Source of the DNA: Desulfobulbus oligotrophicus
GTDB lineage: Bacteria > Desulfobacterota > Desulfobulbia > Desulfobulbales > Desulfobulbaceae
DNA: 64,000 bases
Direction: 5' to 3'
Assembly: GCF_016446285.1 (NCBI RefSeq)
Contig: NZ_CP054140.1
Coordinates: 2,523,501 to 2,587,500, forward strand
Shown here: positions 44,269-52,856 of the stretch, piece after piece
Numbering within the stretch: position 1 is the stretch's first letter
Layout: each line of letters starts with the position of its first letter
Program-made: the position numbers and the translations under genes
Notes under the pieces: generated by a model
What the model was told of the DNA's origin: nothing
Database searches by the model: none
Seen by the model: only the letters and a program-made list of their open reading frames with translations

Positions 44269-45990
44269 TTACCGGGGCGGTCGTTCTGTGTCGCGAAACC
44301 ATGCCCGTACGCTCTCCATCTGTTTGATCTGTGCTGCCGGAGCCCGCCGTTGACAAGCAACATACTCCTCTGTTCCTGGTTCCGCTCCCCAGCGAATTTC
44401 CACACAGTCGTTCGGGTTGTAGGCCATTTCAAAAGCAGCGCGGCGAGCCAGAATATCAGCCACCGACAACTCCCATGGTTCACCATTGCTGCGAATATAT
44501 CGGATCTTTTTCTGAGCAATCAAAATATTATGTAACTGCTCGATCTCTTTTCTCATCTGCCGGGCAGCTGTTGGCGTGAGATGGAACAGCCTTGGATACT
44601 GCTGCACCTTGGCCGGAAAATCAAGCAACACATCCATGGCAATAAGCAGACGCATGTCCCGGGACGGCGTGGAGAAATCCTCCCATGGTCCAATGGTTTC
44701 AAAGATGGCTGCCCCCTTTGGCATGGGAATGGTTGCTCCGCCTCTGCGGAAGTATGCTTCACCGTTCTCAACAGACCTGACCCGTGTTTCCAGCTGTTCG
44801 ACCAGGGCGGCAAGAGTGGCCTCATAGGCCTGTCCAGCGTCCAACCCAGCTGGATTCAGCAGAGAGTGCATCCTGGCATAAAATACATCAGATGGCAGTT
44901 CAGCCTGCTCCGGTGAATACTCCGGGATCTCACCATTTTTTAACAGTCGATGATCAACAATTGGTCGAAATCGCTTAAAGCCGGGACCGGCGCTGTCGGT
45001 ACTGGTAAACAAAAACGTCCCCTCCCAGAAGCGCTTTCTGGCAATGGAGTTATCCGGCTGTGCATCAACCGCAAACAGAAGCCCCGGCCTGCTTCCTGTC
45101 TGTTCCACCCATTTGGTCAGCACAAGTGTGTGACCGTAGGGATCGGCATAGACTGTTCCCGGCCACAGAGTTTCCCGTTGCAATGCAACAGGATAAAAAT
45201 CGGTTTGTTCATCGTCAAGTGCGGTGCGACCGTTCCCCGAATGTACGGCATCCATAAGCCTGATACTCATGGCACGAAATTTTGAGGCCGGACTGACCCG
45301 CTGGACAAAATCAGTGTTCATGATCGCTGATTCACACGAAGGCGGCTTGCCGGCCCTTCCACGGTTACACTGCCGATAACTGAAAGGCAGCCCGTTTTTC
45401 CAGGCAAAATAGCTGCGGAGGAAATAAGGGAAGTCCGCACAATCCGGTGTTGCCGACAGGGCAGCATCTTCCTCAAGCCCCAGGGTGTTCAATAAGAAGT
45501 TGCGTTCAGGATCGCGGAGTACAGGTTCCAGGGATGGGAAACTGATGTCCTCGTCAACACCGCCATCAAACAACTTCTCAATCCAGGCGGCATAAAACGC
45601 CTCGTACATCTCATCCCAACCTGCAGTATCCCGGGTGTCATGTCCATTGCCAATGATCAGGCATGCCAGTGTTCTGTCACCAGACTGTGCCTCAACCTGA
45701 TACAAACCATTGCCGAGCGGCCCTGTCTCGGCTGTTATATGCCATGGCAGCCCGCCGGTACCAGCTGTTGTGGGTAAAAGGAGCGTTTCTCCCTGCGGAC
45801 TGATCATCCGTATATTGGTCAGCGGTTCAACCGTGGAAACCGCCATAATTTTAACAGGTACTTCGGGTTCGCTTTTTTGCGGTGTGATCCAGATGCGGGT
45901 GGCCTCTCCCTGAGTACAATATTCTGCATAGCCGGCACAATGCCACAGGATGGACAAAAGAATCACAGCAAGAAAAACAGATCTTTTCAC
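44269..45990 (-). CDS. Exported protein of unknown family, possible papain/NlpC-like Cys-His fold
   Basis: A 573-residue protein with a signal peptide (hydrophobic residues 4-20, ending AGYAEY). I do not recognise a named family. After a beta-rich N-terminal domain (about 20-115) comes PDCADFPYFLRSYFAWKNG, where a Cys starts a helix as in NlpC/P60 and related amidases. Later comes VYADPYGHTLVLTKWVE, placing a His in a beta strand in the expected order, then FAVDAQPDNS. This supports a cryptic Cys-His hydrolase fold, as inference. The C-terminal ~180 residues are helical. It is divergent from a true SH3-NlpC/P60 peptidase gene, which agrees with a cell-wall role. Confidence 0.72.
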   Translation of the reverse strand: MKRSVFLAVILLSILWHCAGYAEYCTQGEATRIWITPQKSEPEVPVKIMAVSTVEPLTNIRMISPQGETLLLPTTAGTGGLPWHITAETGPLGNGLYQVEAQSGDRTLACLIIGNGHDTRDTAGWDEMYEAFYAAWIEKLFDGGVDEDISFPSLEPVLRDPERNFLLNTLGLEEDAALSATPDCADFPYFLRSYFAWKNGLPFSYRQCNRGRAGKPPSCESAIMNTDFVQRVSPASKFRAMSIRLMDAVHSGNGRTALDDEQTDFYPVALQRETLWPGTVYADPYGHTLVLTKWVEQTGSRPGLLFAVDAQPDNSIARKRFWEGTFLFTSTDSAGPGFKRFRPIVDHRLLKNGEIPEYSPEQAELPSDVFYARMHSLLNPAGLDAGQAYEATLAALVEQLETRVRSVENGEAYFRRGGATIPMPKGAAIFETIGPWEDFSTPSRDMRLLIAMDVLLDFPAKVQQYPRLFHLTPTAARQMRKEIEQLHNILIAQKKIRYIRSNGEPWELSVADILARRAAFEMAYNPNDCVEIRWGAEPGTEEYVACQRRAPAAQIKQMESVRAWFRDTERPPR

Positions 45991-46179
45991 AACACATTTC
46001 CCTGAAGAATGTTATGGTGGAGGCATGCGTCTCTCATGCATATATACTCTACATTCCAGACATCCGGCTGCGTACCGCCCACCATCTTTTATCTCCACAT
46101 GGTGATCGGGTTGTCGGAATAACCTGGGGTCTGGTACACAGCTGCTCATGGTCTGCCCGACAGACAGGATAACACTATC

Positions 46180-47577
46180 ATGAACCGCCTGCAAAGTAAC
46201 TGCCTGATTGGTGCCCTTATCATGGCCGCAGCTGCGGGTCTGTTCTTTTTGTTGACCACGTGGCACAACCCGTCTTTAAAACCGCAGGAAACAGTCCACC
46301 AGAAACAGGTCTGCGTACAACCGACAGATCTCAGATCACTCAGCGCAGTCCCGCAGGATCCCGGTCGTTTTGCCGCTGCCATGACCGAGTCACTTAACCC
46401 CGTTGAGCAGCAGCAACTTGAACAGCACTTTCATCGGGATTACTTTACACCCTGGACAGCATCCGCACCGCTCTTTGACGGTAACATGGTGTATACCAGT
46501 CTTCAACAGCTGACCCATTCAACCTGGTACGGAGAAAACCGGCTGCCGATAGAACCGGCTCGTCTGCAGTCTCTTCTGATGCTGGCGGATATGGAACAGT
46601 TTCCCAGTATGCATGAGCCGGGCATAGTGACCCGGCCTGCATTTATCCGCGTTTTACCGACAACCAGGCCATTGTATAAGACTCCGGACGACTTTCCTTT
46701 TGACCGCCTCCAATTTGCAGAGATCAAACCCAACGAGCCTGTTCGTCTTCTGCACACAAGTAAAGATGGGGCATGGCTGTATGTTGAGACCGCCTACGCC
46801 AATGGCTGGGTGGAACCCGACGCTGTCAGGCGAGTTGACACTGCTCAGCGTGAGCAGATACTCCATGCTGAGCAGGTGGTTATAGTCCGTGATTTTGTAA
46901 AGGTGCAGAGCGAGGATGGCGACATCCTGCCGCAACCAAAAATCGGCTCCCTGTACTCACTGATACGAGAAGAGCCGGAGTATTGGCTGGTCAAAGCTGC
47001 GGTTACGGGCAAAGACAGGTATGCGGTAATAACAAGCGTCCGTATTGCCAAAACCGACGCCCGCAGACATCCGCTGCACTTCAGCCCTGAAAACGTAACG
47101 CTCATCTCCGCGGAGCTCCTGAAAACTCCCTACGGGTGGGGAGAAATATACAGAAACCGCGACTGCTCGGCCACCACCAGGGATTTTTTCCTGACGTTCG
47201 GTATCCTGCTGCCACGTAATTCCTACCAACAGATCACCTCCGGCCCGTCTATTTCGCTGAGCAATCTTTCAAACACCGACAAGAAAGCACGTCTTCGTGA
47301 GCTCGGTATCCCCTTTCGCACCCTTCTCTATCACAAGGGACACATCATGCTCTACGCAGGGCTGTTTGCTGAGCAACCTGTTGTCCTGCATACGGCCTGG
47401 GCACTCCCCTACAAAGAGCCGGGCTGTACGGAACAGTTGTTTATACTCGGTAAAACACTATTCACCACACTGACGGCAGGTGAAGAGCTCCCGCTCGTCA
47501 AGGGAACATCCCTTGATCGGTTAGACAGCATGCTGATTTTGCCTCACTACGAACAAACAGGCGCAAAACCTGACTGA
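46180..47577 (+). CDS. SH3-domain NlpC/P60 cell-wall peptidase
   Basis: A 465-residue exported or membrane-anchored peptidase (hydrophobic segment at about residues 8-25). The order is that of SH3b-containing NlpC/P60 enzymes: an N-terminal stabilising region (MTESLNPVEQQQL near 68-80), two SH3b-like segments (about 150-215 and 220-290), then the catalytic domain with Cys in NRDCSATTRDFF and His in YHKGHIMLYAG. It likely cleaves gamma-D-Glu-meso-DAP bonds in peptide stems. The third catalytic polar residue is probably His in VVLHTAW. Starts at the ATG at 46180. Confidence 0.87.
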   Translation: MNRLQSNCLIGALIMAAAAGLFFLLTTWHNPSLKPQETVHQKQVCVQPTDLRSLSAVPQDPGRFAAAMTESLNPVEQQQLEQHFHRDYFTPWTASAPLFDGNMVYTSLQQLTHSTWYGENRLPIEPARLQSLLMLADMEQFPSMHEPGIVTRPAFIRVLPTTRPLYKTPDDFPFDRLQFAEIKPNEPVRLLHTSKDGAWLYVETAYANGWVEPDAVRRVDTAQREQILHAEQVVIVRDFVKVQSEDGDILPQPKIGSLYSLIREEPEYWLVKAAVTGKDRYAVITSVRIAKTDARRHPLHFSPENVTLISAELLKTPYGWGEIYRNRDCSATTRDFFLTFGILLPRNSYQQITSGPSISLSNLSNTDKKARLRELGIPFRTLLYHKGHIMLYAGLFAEQPVVLHTAWALPYKEPGCTEQLFILGKTLFTTLTAGEELPLVKGTSLDRLDSMLILPHYEQTGAKPD

Positions 47578-47675
47578 CAGCCAGGACAGTGTGCACCTCC
47601 ACTGCTGAGGCGGTCTCAACACGGTGAGCAATATGCTGCTCGCATCAGGCCGAAATTGCCGGAATCGCTGGGAAA

Positions 47676-47852
47676 TTATGAAGGAAGATTGGTGGAAGAA
47701 AGCAGCATAGATGCCGCCAACAGAGAAAAACAGGCAAGAAGGTCAATTTCCAGGCAAAACAACATCAATCCTGCCTGTTGCAGCGTAACAAGGAAAAGAA
47801 GGAAAACACCCACCAGAGAAACATTCTTCAGTGGTGCAGTGGCATGAAACAA
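47676..47852 (-). other. Hydrophobic open frame directly after the UPF0104 stop codon
   Basis: In the same frame, a TTG immediately follows the TAA stop of the UPF0104 gene and opens 58 codons with two very hydrophobic stretches (LVGVFLLFLVTL and ACFSLLAASMLL). It could be a tiny membrane protein or a former C-terminal extension. No ribosome-binding site; a T-rich strand gives hydrophobic codons by chance, so confidence is low. Confidence 0.2.
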
Positions 47853-48908
47853 TTAAAAATCTGTGCAGGAAACGTTTGACCGTTCAAAGAGAAAGATGAT
47901 GGGAATAGAGACAACAAGGGGCAGCAACAGGTAGAGTAAACGCCAGATAAGCAAGGCAGCCATCACATTTGTTGCCGGTACCGTATCGATGACCGCAAGA
48001 AAGACCGCCTCCATCACACCAAGGCCACCGGGGGCCTGGGAAACAAGGCCAGCGGAAAAGGATAGGATAAATGCTCCTAACACAACAAAGTAACCGGGAT
48101 TGCCGGCTTCGGGTAAAACAAAATAAATGATGCCTGCGGCAGCCATAATTTCCAGGGGAGCTGCCAATATCTGTCGGATAACGATACCAAGACGCGGATA
48201 GACAATATCCAGTGTCCCTATACGAAATGGCTTGAAGGTCTGCCATGATCCGAACACATACAGTCCACAGAGCAACAGGAGTGTAAACCCCGCTGCCTGT
48301 ACCAACCAGTTGGGCAAAACCATCTGTGGAATCAAATTTGAAAGGGATAAAACAATCTCCGGCTCAAACAACAAAACAGCCCCTAAAAGCAACAGTGTGC
48401 CGAAAAGAAACGTAAACGAGCACATTGCGATCAGGGCGGCAACCTCAGTTGCCTTAAGCCCTTTGGCACAGTAAGCACGTAACCGGACAATTCCACCGGA
48501 TAAAACCGACATGCCGAGATTGTGTCCAAGTGCATAGGTCACAAAGGAACAAACAGCAACATACGACCATGAGATACCTCTGAGTCGCCCCAGATGAAGG
48601 AGAGCAATCCTATCGTACCAGGCCAGGGCAACGTAGGCGGCAAGCGCAGACAAAACTGCATAAACATGCGATATGAATGGAATATCAAGAATATACCTGG
48701 ATGTGGCTCCGGCAATCACCTTGATGTCGCTCCATAGATTTCCATTATCCAACAGGGCCTTAGCAACGGGATCATAGGAGACTTCAGTCCGGAGTTTAAT
48801 ATACAACAGTCTGATAGCGCTGATCATGATGAAGACAACAACACATTTCCACACTATGCGTACAACACGCTTCATCGTATCAGGTTTTTGTGCAGTTGAA
48901 ATCGGCAT
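47853..48908 (-). CDS. UPF0104 / lysylphosphatidylglycerol-synthase-type membrane protein
   Basis: A 351-residue integral membrane protein of the LPG_synthase_TM (UPF0104) family, related to the flippase half of MprF but without the soluble synthase domain. About eight helices, with the family-typical ALGHNLGMSVLSGGIVRLRAY region and SQAPGGLGVMEAVFL near the C-terminus. Related proteins move or scramble phospholipids or polyprenyl-linked sugars; the substrate is unknown here. Another ATG (MKRVVRIVW) 11 codons in is possible. Confidence 0.88.
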   Translation of the reverse strand: MPISTAQKPDTMKRVVRIVWKCVVVFIMISAIRLLYIKLRTEVSYDPVAKALLDNGNLWSDIKVIAGATSRYILDIPFISHVYAVLSALAAYVALAWYDRIALLHLGRLRGISWSYVAVCSFVTYALGHNLGMSVLSGGIVRLRAYCAKGLKATEVAALIAMCSFTFLFGTLLLLGAVLLFEPEIVLSLSNLIPQMVLPNWLVQAAGFTLLLLCGLYVFGSWQTFKPFRIGTLDIVYPRLGIVIRQILAAPLEIMAAAGIIYFVLPEAGNPGYFVVLGAFILSFSAGLVSQAPGGLGVMEAVFLAVIDTVPATNVMAALLIWRLLYLLLPLVVSIPIIFLFERSNVSCTDF

Positions 48909-49163
48909 TCCTAGGCCTCAAGATCGCTGGAGAACATCAAAAATCTTGAGTTGAAGACCAGCCACCAGGTCTTTGTGGTGAGATGAGTGATGGTCTCTGT
49001 GCCGTTTTCATCCATGACATACCTTTTACACCTCGCTCCAATCATCGTTAAACGATCACAGGCCATTTTCCCCATACACACAAGAGATACGGCAACTGAT
49101 GCCTGCAATATTGCCTGCCCTCAACTGAAACTGTCAATACCTTTTCCAGGATTGCACAGGCAA
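48909..49163. other. Intergenic region between UPF0104 gene and tRNA terminator
   Basis: About 255 bases with no recognised gene. The promoter of the UPF0104 gene is presumably here. A short inverted repeat CTCAAGAT / ATCTTGAG occurs near 48917-48952. Confidence 0.4.
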
Positions 49164-49198
49164 TAAAAAAACCCGCTCTCCTGGAAAGAAAGCGGGTT
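49164..49198 (-). terminator. Rho-independent terminator of the tRNA-His gene
   Basis: On the minus strand, ACCCGCT (rc of 49191-49197) pairs with AGCGGGT (rc of 49171-49177), followed by six T. It begins 25 bases after the tRNA 3' end. Confidence 0.85.
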
Positions 49199-49221
49199 TG
49201 TTGACTCCCTTGACAACAAGG

Positions 49222-49299
49222 TGGGGTGAGCGATGGGACTTGAACCCACGACCTCCGAGGCCACAACCCGGTGCTACCACCTGCTGAGCTACGCTCACC
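49222..49299 (-). tRNA. tRNA-His, anticodon GTG
   Basis: A cloverleaf can be drawn: acceptor stem GTGAGCG / CGCTCAC with the extra G-1 opposite C73 that identifies tRNA-His, an anticodon arm CCGGG-TTGTGGC-CTCGG with GTG, and T arm GTGGG-TTCAAGT-CCCAT. CCA is encoded. The D stem has three good pairs and one mismatch. It has its own promoter and terminator. Confidence 0.95.
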
Positions 49300-49312
49300 A
49301 CGAACGTGCGTT

Positions 49313-49341
49313 TATATACCCGCACAACTTGTTTTCTGCAA
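49313..49341 (-). promoter_or_regulatory. Promoter of tRNA-His
   Basis: TTGCAG (49341-49336), 17-base spacer, TATATA (49318-49313) on the minus strand. The -10 ends 14 bases before the tRNA 5' end. The -35 lies just beyond the stop codon of the zinc-ribbon gene. Confidence 0.65.
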
Positions 49342-49349
49342 GCAGAAAG

Positions 49350-50009
49350 TCAGTCAGCTGTCACCTCACGCTGACAATGCTTGCACACGATTGCGCGGGC
49401 CTTGATCAGCTCCGAGCAATGCGGGCACTCCTTAAGATAGTGACAAGCGAGAATCTGACCAAGTGCAAGATTCACCTCGTGTTGCAGGTGCGGATCTTTG
49501 AACACATGGTTCCGCAGAGGTTCTATACAACAGGTATCATTGATCGCTGTCAACATGGGTATTGCACGTTTACGTTCATCTATCCGGACCGAATCATCCA
49601 GGAGAATAGTCAGCACTGGCGCCGGATCCTTCTTCGCAACGCAGGTGTCAAGGGCTGCGATGGCCTCCTGCTGTCGCTGATAGCGCTCGTCTTGTCTTTT
49701 GATGGCTTCAAGATCAACAATGCTGCCGGTAAAGGCATCTTTTGTGATAACCATCATACTGAACTGTTCTTTTGAATTGGGTAATTCCATATATCGATAC
49801 GATCCAACGCGACCGTACTGATCGGCAATAAAGTCCCAACCTTTCACAAACATCGGACAGCTGTCGTTCAGACAGATAAACAGATACTCTGATCCCCAGC
49901 CCAGCCCATCACCAACGTGAACAGGAGGAGCATGACACAGAGACAGGTCTTGACTGCAGTGTGGGCAACAATGCTTTTCTTGGGAATATTTCATCAACAT
50001 CGATAGCAT
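49350..50009 (-). CDS. Zinc-ribbon protein with HEAT-like middle
   Basis: A 219-residue cytoplasmic protein of unknown function with zinc ribbons at both ends: CPHC (near 15-18) with a second pair CLNDSC, and at the C-terminus CPHC-x10-CKHC. The middle (about 105-190) is helical with paired helices like a HEAT or PBS-lyase repeat (DPAPVLTILLDD, LRNHVFKDPHLQHEVNLALGQIL). Such architecture suggests protein or nucleic-acid binding. AAGGAG lies 12 bases before the ATG at 50009; in-frame ATGs at 50000 and 49994 are alternatives. Confidence 0.72.
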   Translation of the reverse strand: MLSMLMKYSQEKHCCPHCSQDLSLCHAPPVHVGDGLGWGSEYLFICLNDSCPMFVKGWDFIADQYGRVGSYRYMELPNSKEQFSMMVITKDAFTGSIVDLEAIKRQDERYQRQQEAIAALDTCVAKKDPAPVLTILLDDSVRIDERKRAIPMLTAINDTCCIEPLRNHVFKDPHLQHEVNLALGQILACHYLKECPHCSELIKARAIVCKHCQREVTAD

Positions 50010-50103
50010 GACAGCTCTTGGCTCCTTATTTGGCCTGAGGGGCTTTCATTGTTTGTGGCAAGGGACATGGAGGACCGTCGACCGACGGTGATGACACGGC
50101 TCT

Positions 50104-50205
50104 TCAATCAGGAACAAAACGATTGACCGGGCCAAAAAGAAGCAACCCACACCAGAGTATTAACAGTAGCAGTAAAACAGTTTTTTTCCTGTGTCGTAAA
50201 TTCAT
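50104..50205 (-). CDS. Possible 33-residue single-helix membrane peptide
   Basis: A short frame MNLRHRKKTVLLLLLILWC onward, ending in FVPD: a basic start then one strong membrane helix, the typical layout of small membrane proteins. It lies in the 240-base gap between the zinc-ribbon and PheA-TyrA genes on the same strand. No clear ribosome-binding site, so it may be chance. Confidence 0.35.
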   Translation of the reverse strand: MNLRHRKKTVLLLLLILWCGLLLFGPVNRFVPD

Positions 50206-50249
50206 GCGTCTAGGGTAACCATTCCTTTTGTCGGGGTCAACCGGGCTTT

Positions 50250-51935
50250 TCAGATCATCCGCCCCAGAACCTCGTCAACAGCCATAGCCTGTTCCATTCT
50301 GGCTGTGAGAAACTGTGAAGACAGGTGGGTGGCATTACGGTCAATCAAGGCGCAAAGCTCTGCAATAGCGGCAGCATCTGCCATCTGGATGACATGGCGA
50401 AGATTCTTGACAAAATCAAGGACAATCTTACGGCTGTCGCCGGTTGTAGCCATAATCTCTGCGTAGGTCCTGGAATTTTGGGAATGTACGCGGGACATGG
50501 CTAAAATAGGATACAGCGAGGTTAAGGTGCAGTGACTGGCAATATCATCACTGGTGATATTGTTTTCATTGAGAGTCATGGCCAGAGCAACCGAAATCAC
50601 TGTCGGTAATTTTTGACCGATCCCCATGAGCAAGTCGTGTTTAGCCGGAGAGTCATAGATGATCTCGGCACCGTGTTTATAGAGAAATGCCTCAAATTCG
50701 CTGCAGAATACGCCACTGCGTGCGGTCCGTACCACTATTGCATTCTTGTCTTTCATGGTGGCGGCCTGGGGACCCCACAGATTATGAACCAGCATGAGCT
50801 CAACAGCCTCACTGGTTGAAATCAGGGCTGTCTTTATGGTTTCCTCTGATTCTCCGGCAAGAAGGATAAGTGCTTTGCCGGCCCTGATCAGCGGTCCATA
50901 CTGACGAATGGTTGTGGAGGTCGCTGAGATCGGCACACAGATCACCACTGCATCCACCTGGTCGATCATCTCTTCAGGGCGCAGAGAGGTGGTTCTGCCG
51001 GTCAGTAACACCTCGTACCCTTCACTCTCCAGCCGCTGGGCAAACCACTGACTCATCGCACCCGTGCCGATAAATCCAAAGGACTTAATGTATTTAGTCC
51101 GCATATCGACCCGGGGAAAACTGCCGAGTACACGGATCATGCCGCGTTGCTGTATAACCTTGGCTTCCAGATGGGCAATGGCACTGGAGAGATTTTCATT
51201 TTGAATATGCCCTTCGGCTTCAAGATAAATACGTAACTTCTGTGTCTTGATGTCATTTTCCGTCCGCATATCAAGAATGTTGATACCGCGTCTTGAAAAT
51301 TCATTCAAAATATCCACCAGCAAACCAACCCGGTCGTCAAGTGGCTCGGTAATCAGCGCGGTGGCATCATAACCGGTCAAAGGTGCTGCCACATGCCCCA
51401 GTACTGCATATCGGGTCCGGCTATGAGGAGCCACATCTTGTTCAATGATGCGCAGACCATGGGCTCGCAGCGTCTCGGCACTGTTGATGACCGCCTTTCC
51501 CTCTGTCCGGCCGCCCTTCCTGATCTCATTGATGGCCTGATTGATGTCCTGAACACTCAGTTCCGTTATATCGGGCAGGTACTTTTCGATGAACTCAGCG
51601 CATTGCTGAAAAACTTCACGCTGACCGATCAGCATCCGAAGAGTTTCGATCGAATCCGTTTCAGTAAAAACACCCAATGACTGATGCGCCTGAAGCACCA
51701 GATTATCAACCCAGTATCCGGCCTTCATGTCATCAAAAAAACGAAAAACCTGTCTTTTATCTCCTTCACGGGTATTGTACACCGGTAACACTGCATACTC
51801 TACTTCCTTGCGCACAAACGCATCGAGCAGTGCTTTAACATGGGTGTAAGCACGAACATCGGCCTTGCTGTCAAAATGAACCGCAGCCTGCCATGACAGC
51901 GATTGTTGCGGGCCAAGGGTTGCGATGATCTTCAT
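50250..51935 (-). CDS. Fused prephenate dehydratase-like, ACT and prephenate dehydrogenase protein
   Basis: A 561-residue fusion in phenylalanine/tyrosine synthesis. Residues 1-~185 resemble the periplasmic-binding-like catalytic domain of prephenate dehydratase; it is divergent, but the N-[ST]-x-E-G segment (YNTREGD) and the TRF-type motif (TRYAVLG) remain. An ACT regulatory domain follows (DDRVGLLVDILNEFSRRGINI). The rest is a TyrA dehydrogenase with NAD motif GFIGTGAMSQWFA and catalytic-His segment VHNLWGP. It may be bifunctional, or a TyrA with a sensor derived from PheA. No chorismate mutase domain. Start ATG at 51935, weak ribosome-binding site. Confidence 0.85.
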   Translation of the reverse strand: MKIIATLGPQQSLSWQAAVHFDSKADVRAYTHVKALLDAFVRKEVEYAVLPVYNTREGDKRQVFRFFDDMKAGYWVDNLVLQAHQSLGVFTETDSIETLRMLIGQREVFQQCAEFIEKYLPDITELSVQDINQAINEIRKGGRTEGKAVINSAETLRAHGLRIIEQDVAPHSRTRYAVLGHVAAPLTGYDATALITEPLDDRVGLLVDILNEFSRRGINILDMRTENDIKTQKLRIYLEAEGHIQNENLSSAIAHLEAKVIQQRGMIRVLGSFPRVDMRTKYIKSFGFIGTGAMSQWFAQRLESEGYEVLLTGRTTSLRPEEMIDQVDAVVICVPISATSTTIRQYGPLIRAGKALILLAGESEETIKTALISTSEAVELMLVHNLWGPQAATMKDKNAIVVRTARSGVFCSEFEAFLYKHGAEIIYDSPAKHDLLMGIGQKLPTVISVALAMTLNENNITSDDIASHCTLTSLYPILAMSRVHSQNSRTYAEIMATTGDSRKIVLDFVKNLRHVIQMADAAAIAELCALIDRNATHLSSQFLTARMEQAMAVDEVLGRMI

Positions 51936-52186
51936 AGCAGTTGAAACCGACAGGATATCAATAGCATTGTGACTACATCAGTTGTACGCAGCTGCACTGC
52001 GATCCGACTGGAGGCAGTCATTTCTGGATAAAGAGCCTTGAGCTCCTCAACATTCCGGACAACACAAAGGCATTTACCTCTGTGCCGCTTGCCAACAGGG
52101 GATTTTCTGCCGGCTGATTCCGACAGTACACAAGAACCGGACGGCTGCACAGTCGAAACACAGAACAGTACCTTCTCATACAGCAC
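51932..52186 (-). CDS. Possible 84-residue ORF coupled to the PheA-TyrA gene
   Basis: A frame from ATG 52186 whose TGA stop overlaps the next gene's ATG (ATGA), the classic arrangement for coupled translation. The C-terminal half (NVEELKALYPEMTASSRIAV) looks protein-like. I do not recognise it, and there is no clear ribosome-binding site. It could instead be chance in a 449-base leader region (51936-52384) that otherwise holds no recognised gene, riboswitch or attenuator. Confidence 0.3.
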   Translation of the reverse strand: MLYEKVLFCVSTVQPSGSCVLSESAGRKSPVGKRHRGKCLCVVRNVEELKALYPEMTASSRIAVQLRTTDVVTMLLISCRFQLL

Positions 52187-52384
52187 AGGACATCAGCAAA
52201 CAGACACATCGTGCCGGTGATAAAAAAAAGAAACGAATCGGTAATGGTGCAGCTATGGTACAGGCAAGGGCAGACAAGCAAAATCGGCAATACCCTGTTG
52301 CAGGAATGTGGAGATACCCCCGAAAAAGCTATCACAAGTATACAGAGAGCAGTAAAGAGAACTCGGATTCTCTGTTTTGTGCTA

Positions 52385-52834
52385 TCAGGGCCATACTGAA
52401 TTTTTATGGACCCAGCCGCTGAGGCTGGGATGGGTTACCTTGACCCACTCACCTTTTCGCTCGCCTTTTGCAAATATCACATCTTTAACACCAGTGCCGA
52501 TCACTTTTTCTTTTGATCCGGGGCCAGCAAGAATCTTGCACTGTCTGACTTTGATAATGGCATACGGTGTTCTGGTGGTTAAGGATTCCAAAACATATCC
52601 CTTGTCACCTTCGTAATCCCTTACTTTCAGCCACTGGCCCTCCTTCTTTAACACCTCCAGAGGGTAGCCCAGGGGCAACTCGAAAAGAACATCCGCATTG
52701 GTATTGGGGGCTGAACGCATGTTAATTCCGTCCTTGTCGATACTCACATATTCGGCTGCAGAAACCATGGAACATAAAAAAATCGCAACCAGCCACCCGC
52801 TCAGCATGGATGTGATCACTGTTTTCACCGACAT
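52385..52834 (-). CDS. Exported SH3b-domain protein
   Basis: A 149-residue periplasmic protein with signal peptide (residues 8-27, ending SMVSAAEY). Two bacterial SH3-like segments: GINMRSAPNTNADVLFELPLG and WLKVRDYEGDKGYV, then a second copy (ILAGPGSKEKVIG, WVKVTHPSLSGWVHK). SH3b domains bind peptidoglycan or partner proteins. The start at 52834 has GGAGA six bases upstream. It is the last gene of the tol-tlyA group (22 bases after tlyA), consistent with an envelope role. Confidence 0.85.
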   Translation of the reverse strand: MSVKTVITSMLSGWLVAIFLCSMVSAAEYVSIDKDGINMRSAPNTNADVLFELPLGYPLEVLKKEGQWLKVRDYEGDKGYVLESLTTRTPYAIIKVRQCKILAGPGSKEKVIGTGVKDVIFAKGERKGEWVKVTHPSLSGWVHKNSVWP

Positions 52835-52856
52835 AGCCGTCTCCACATGTGCGTGT

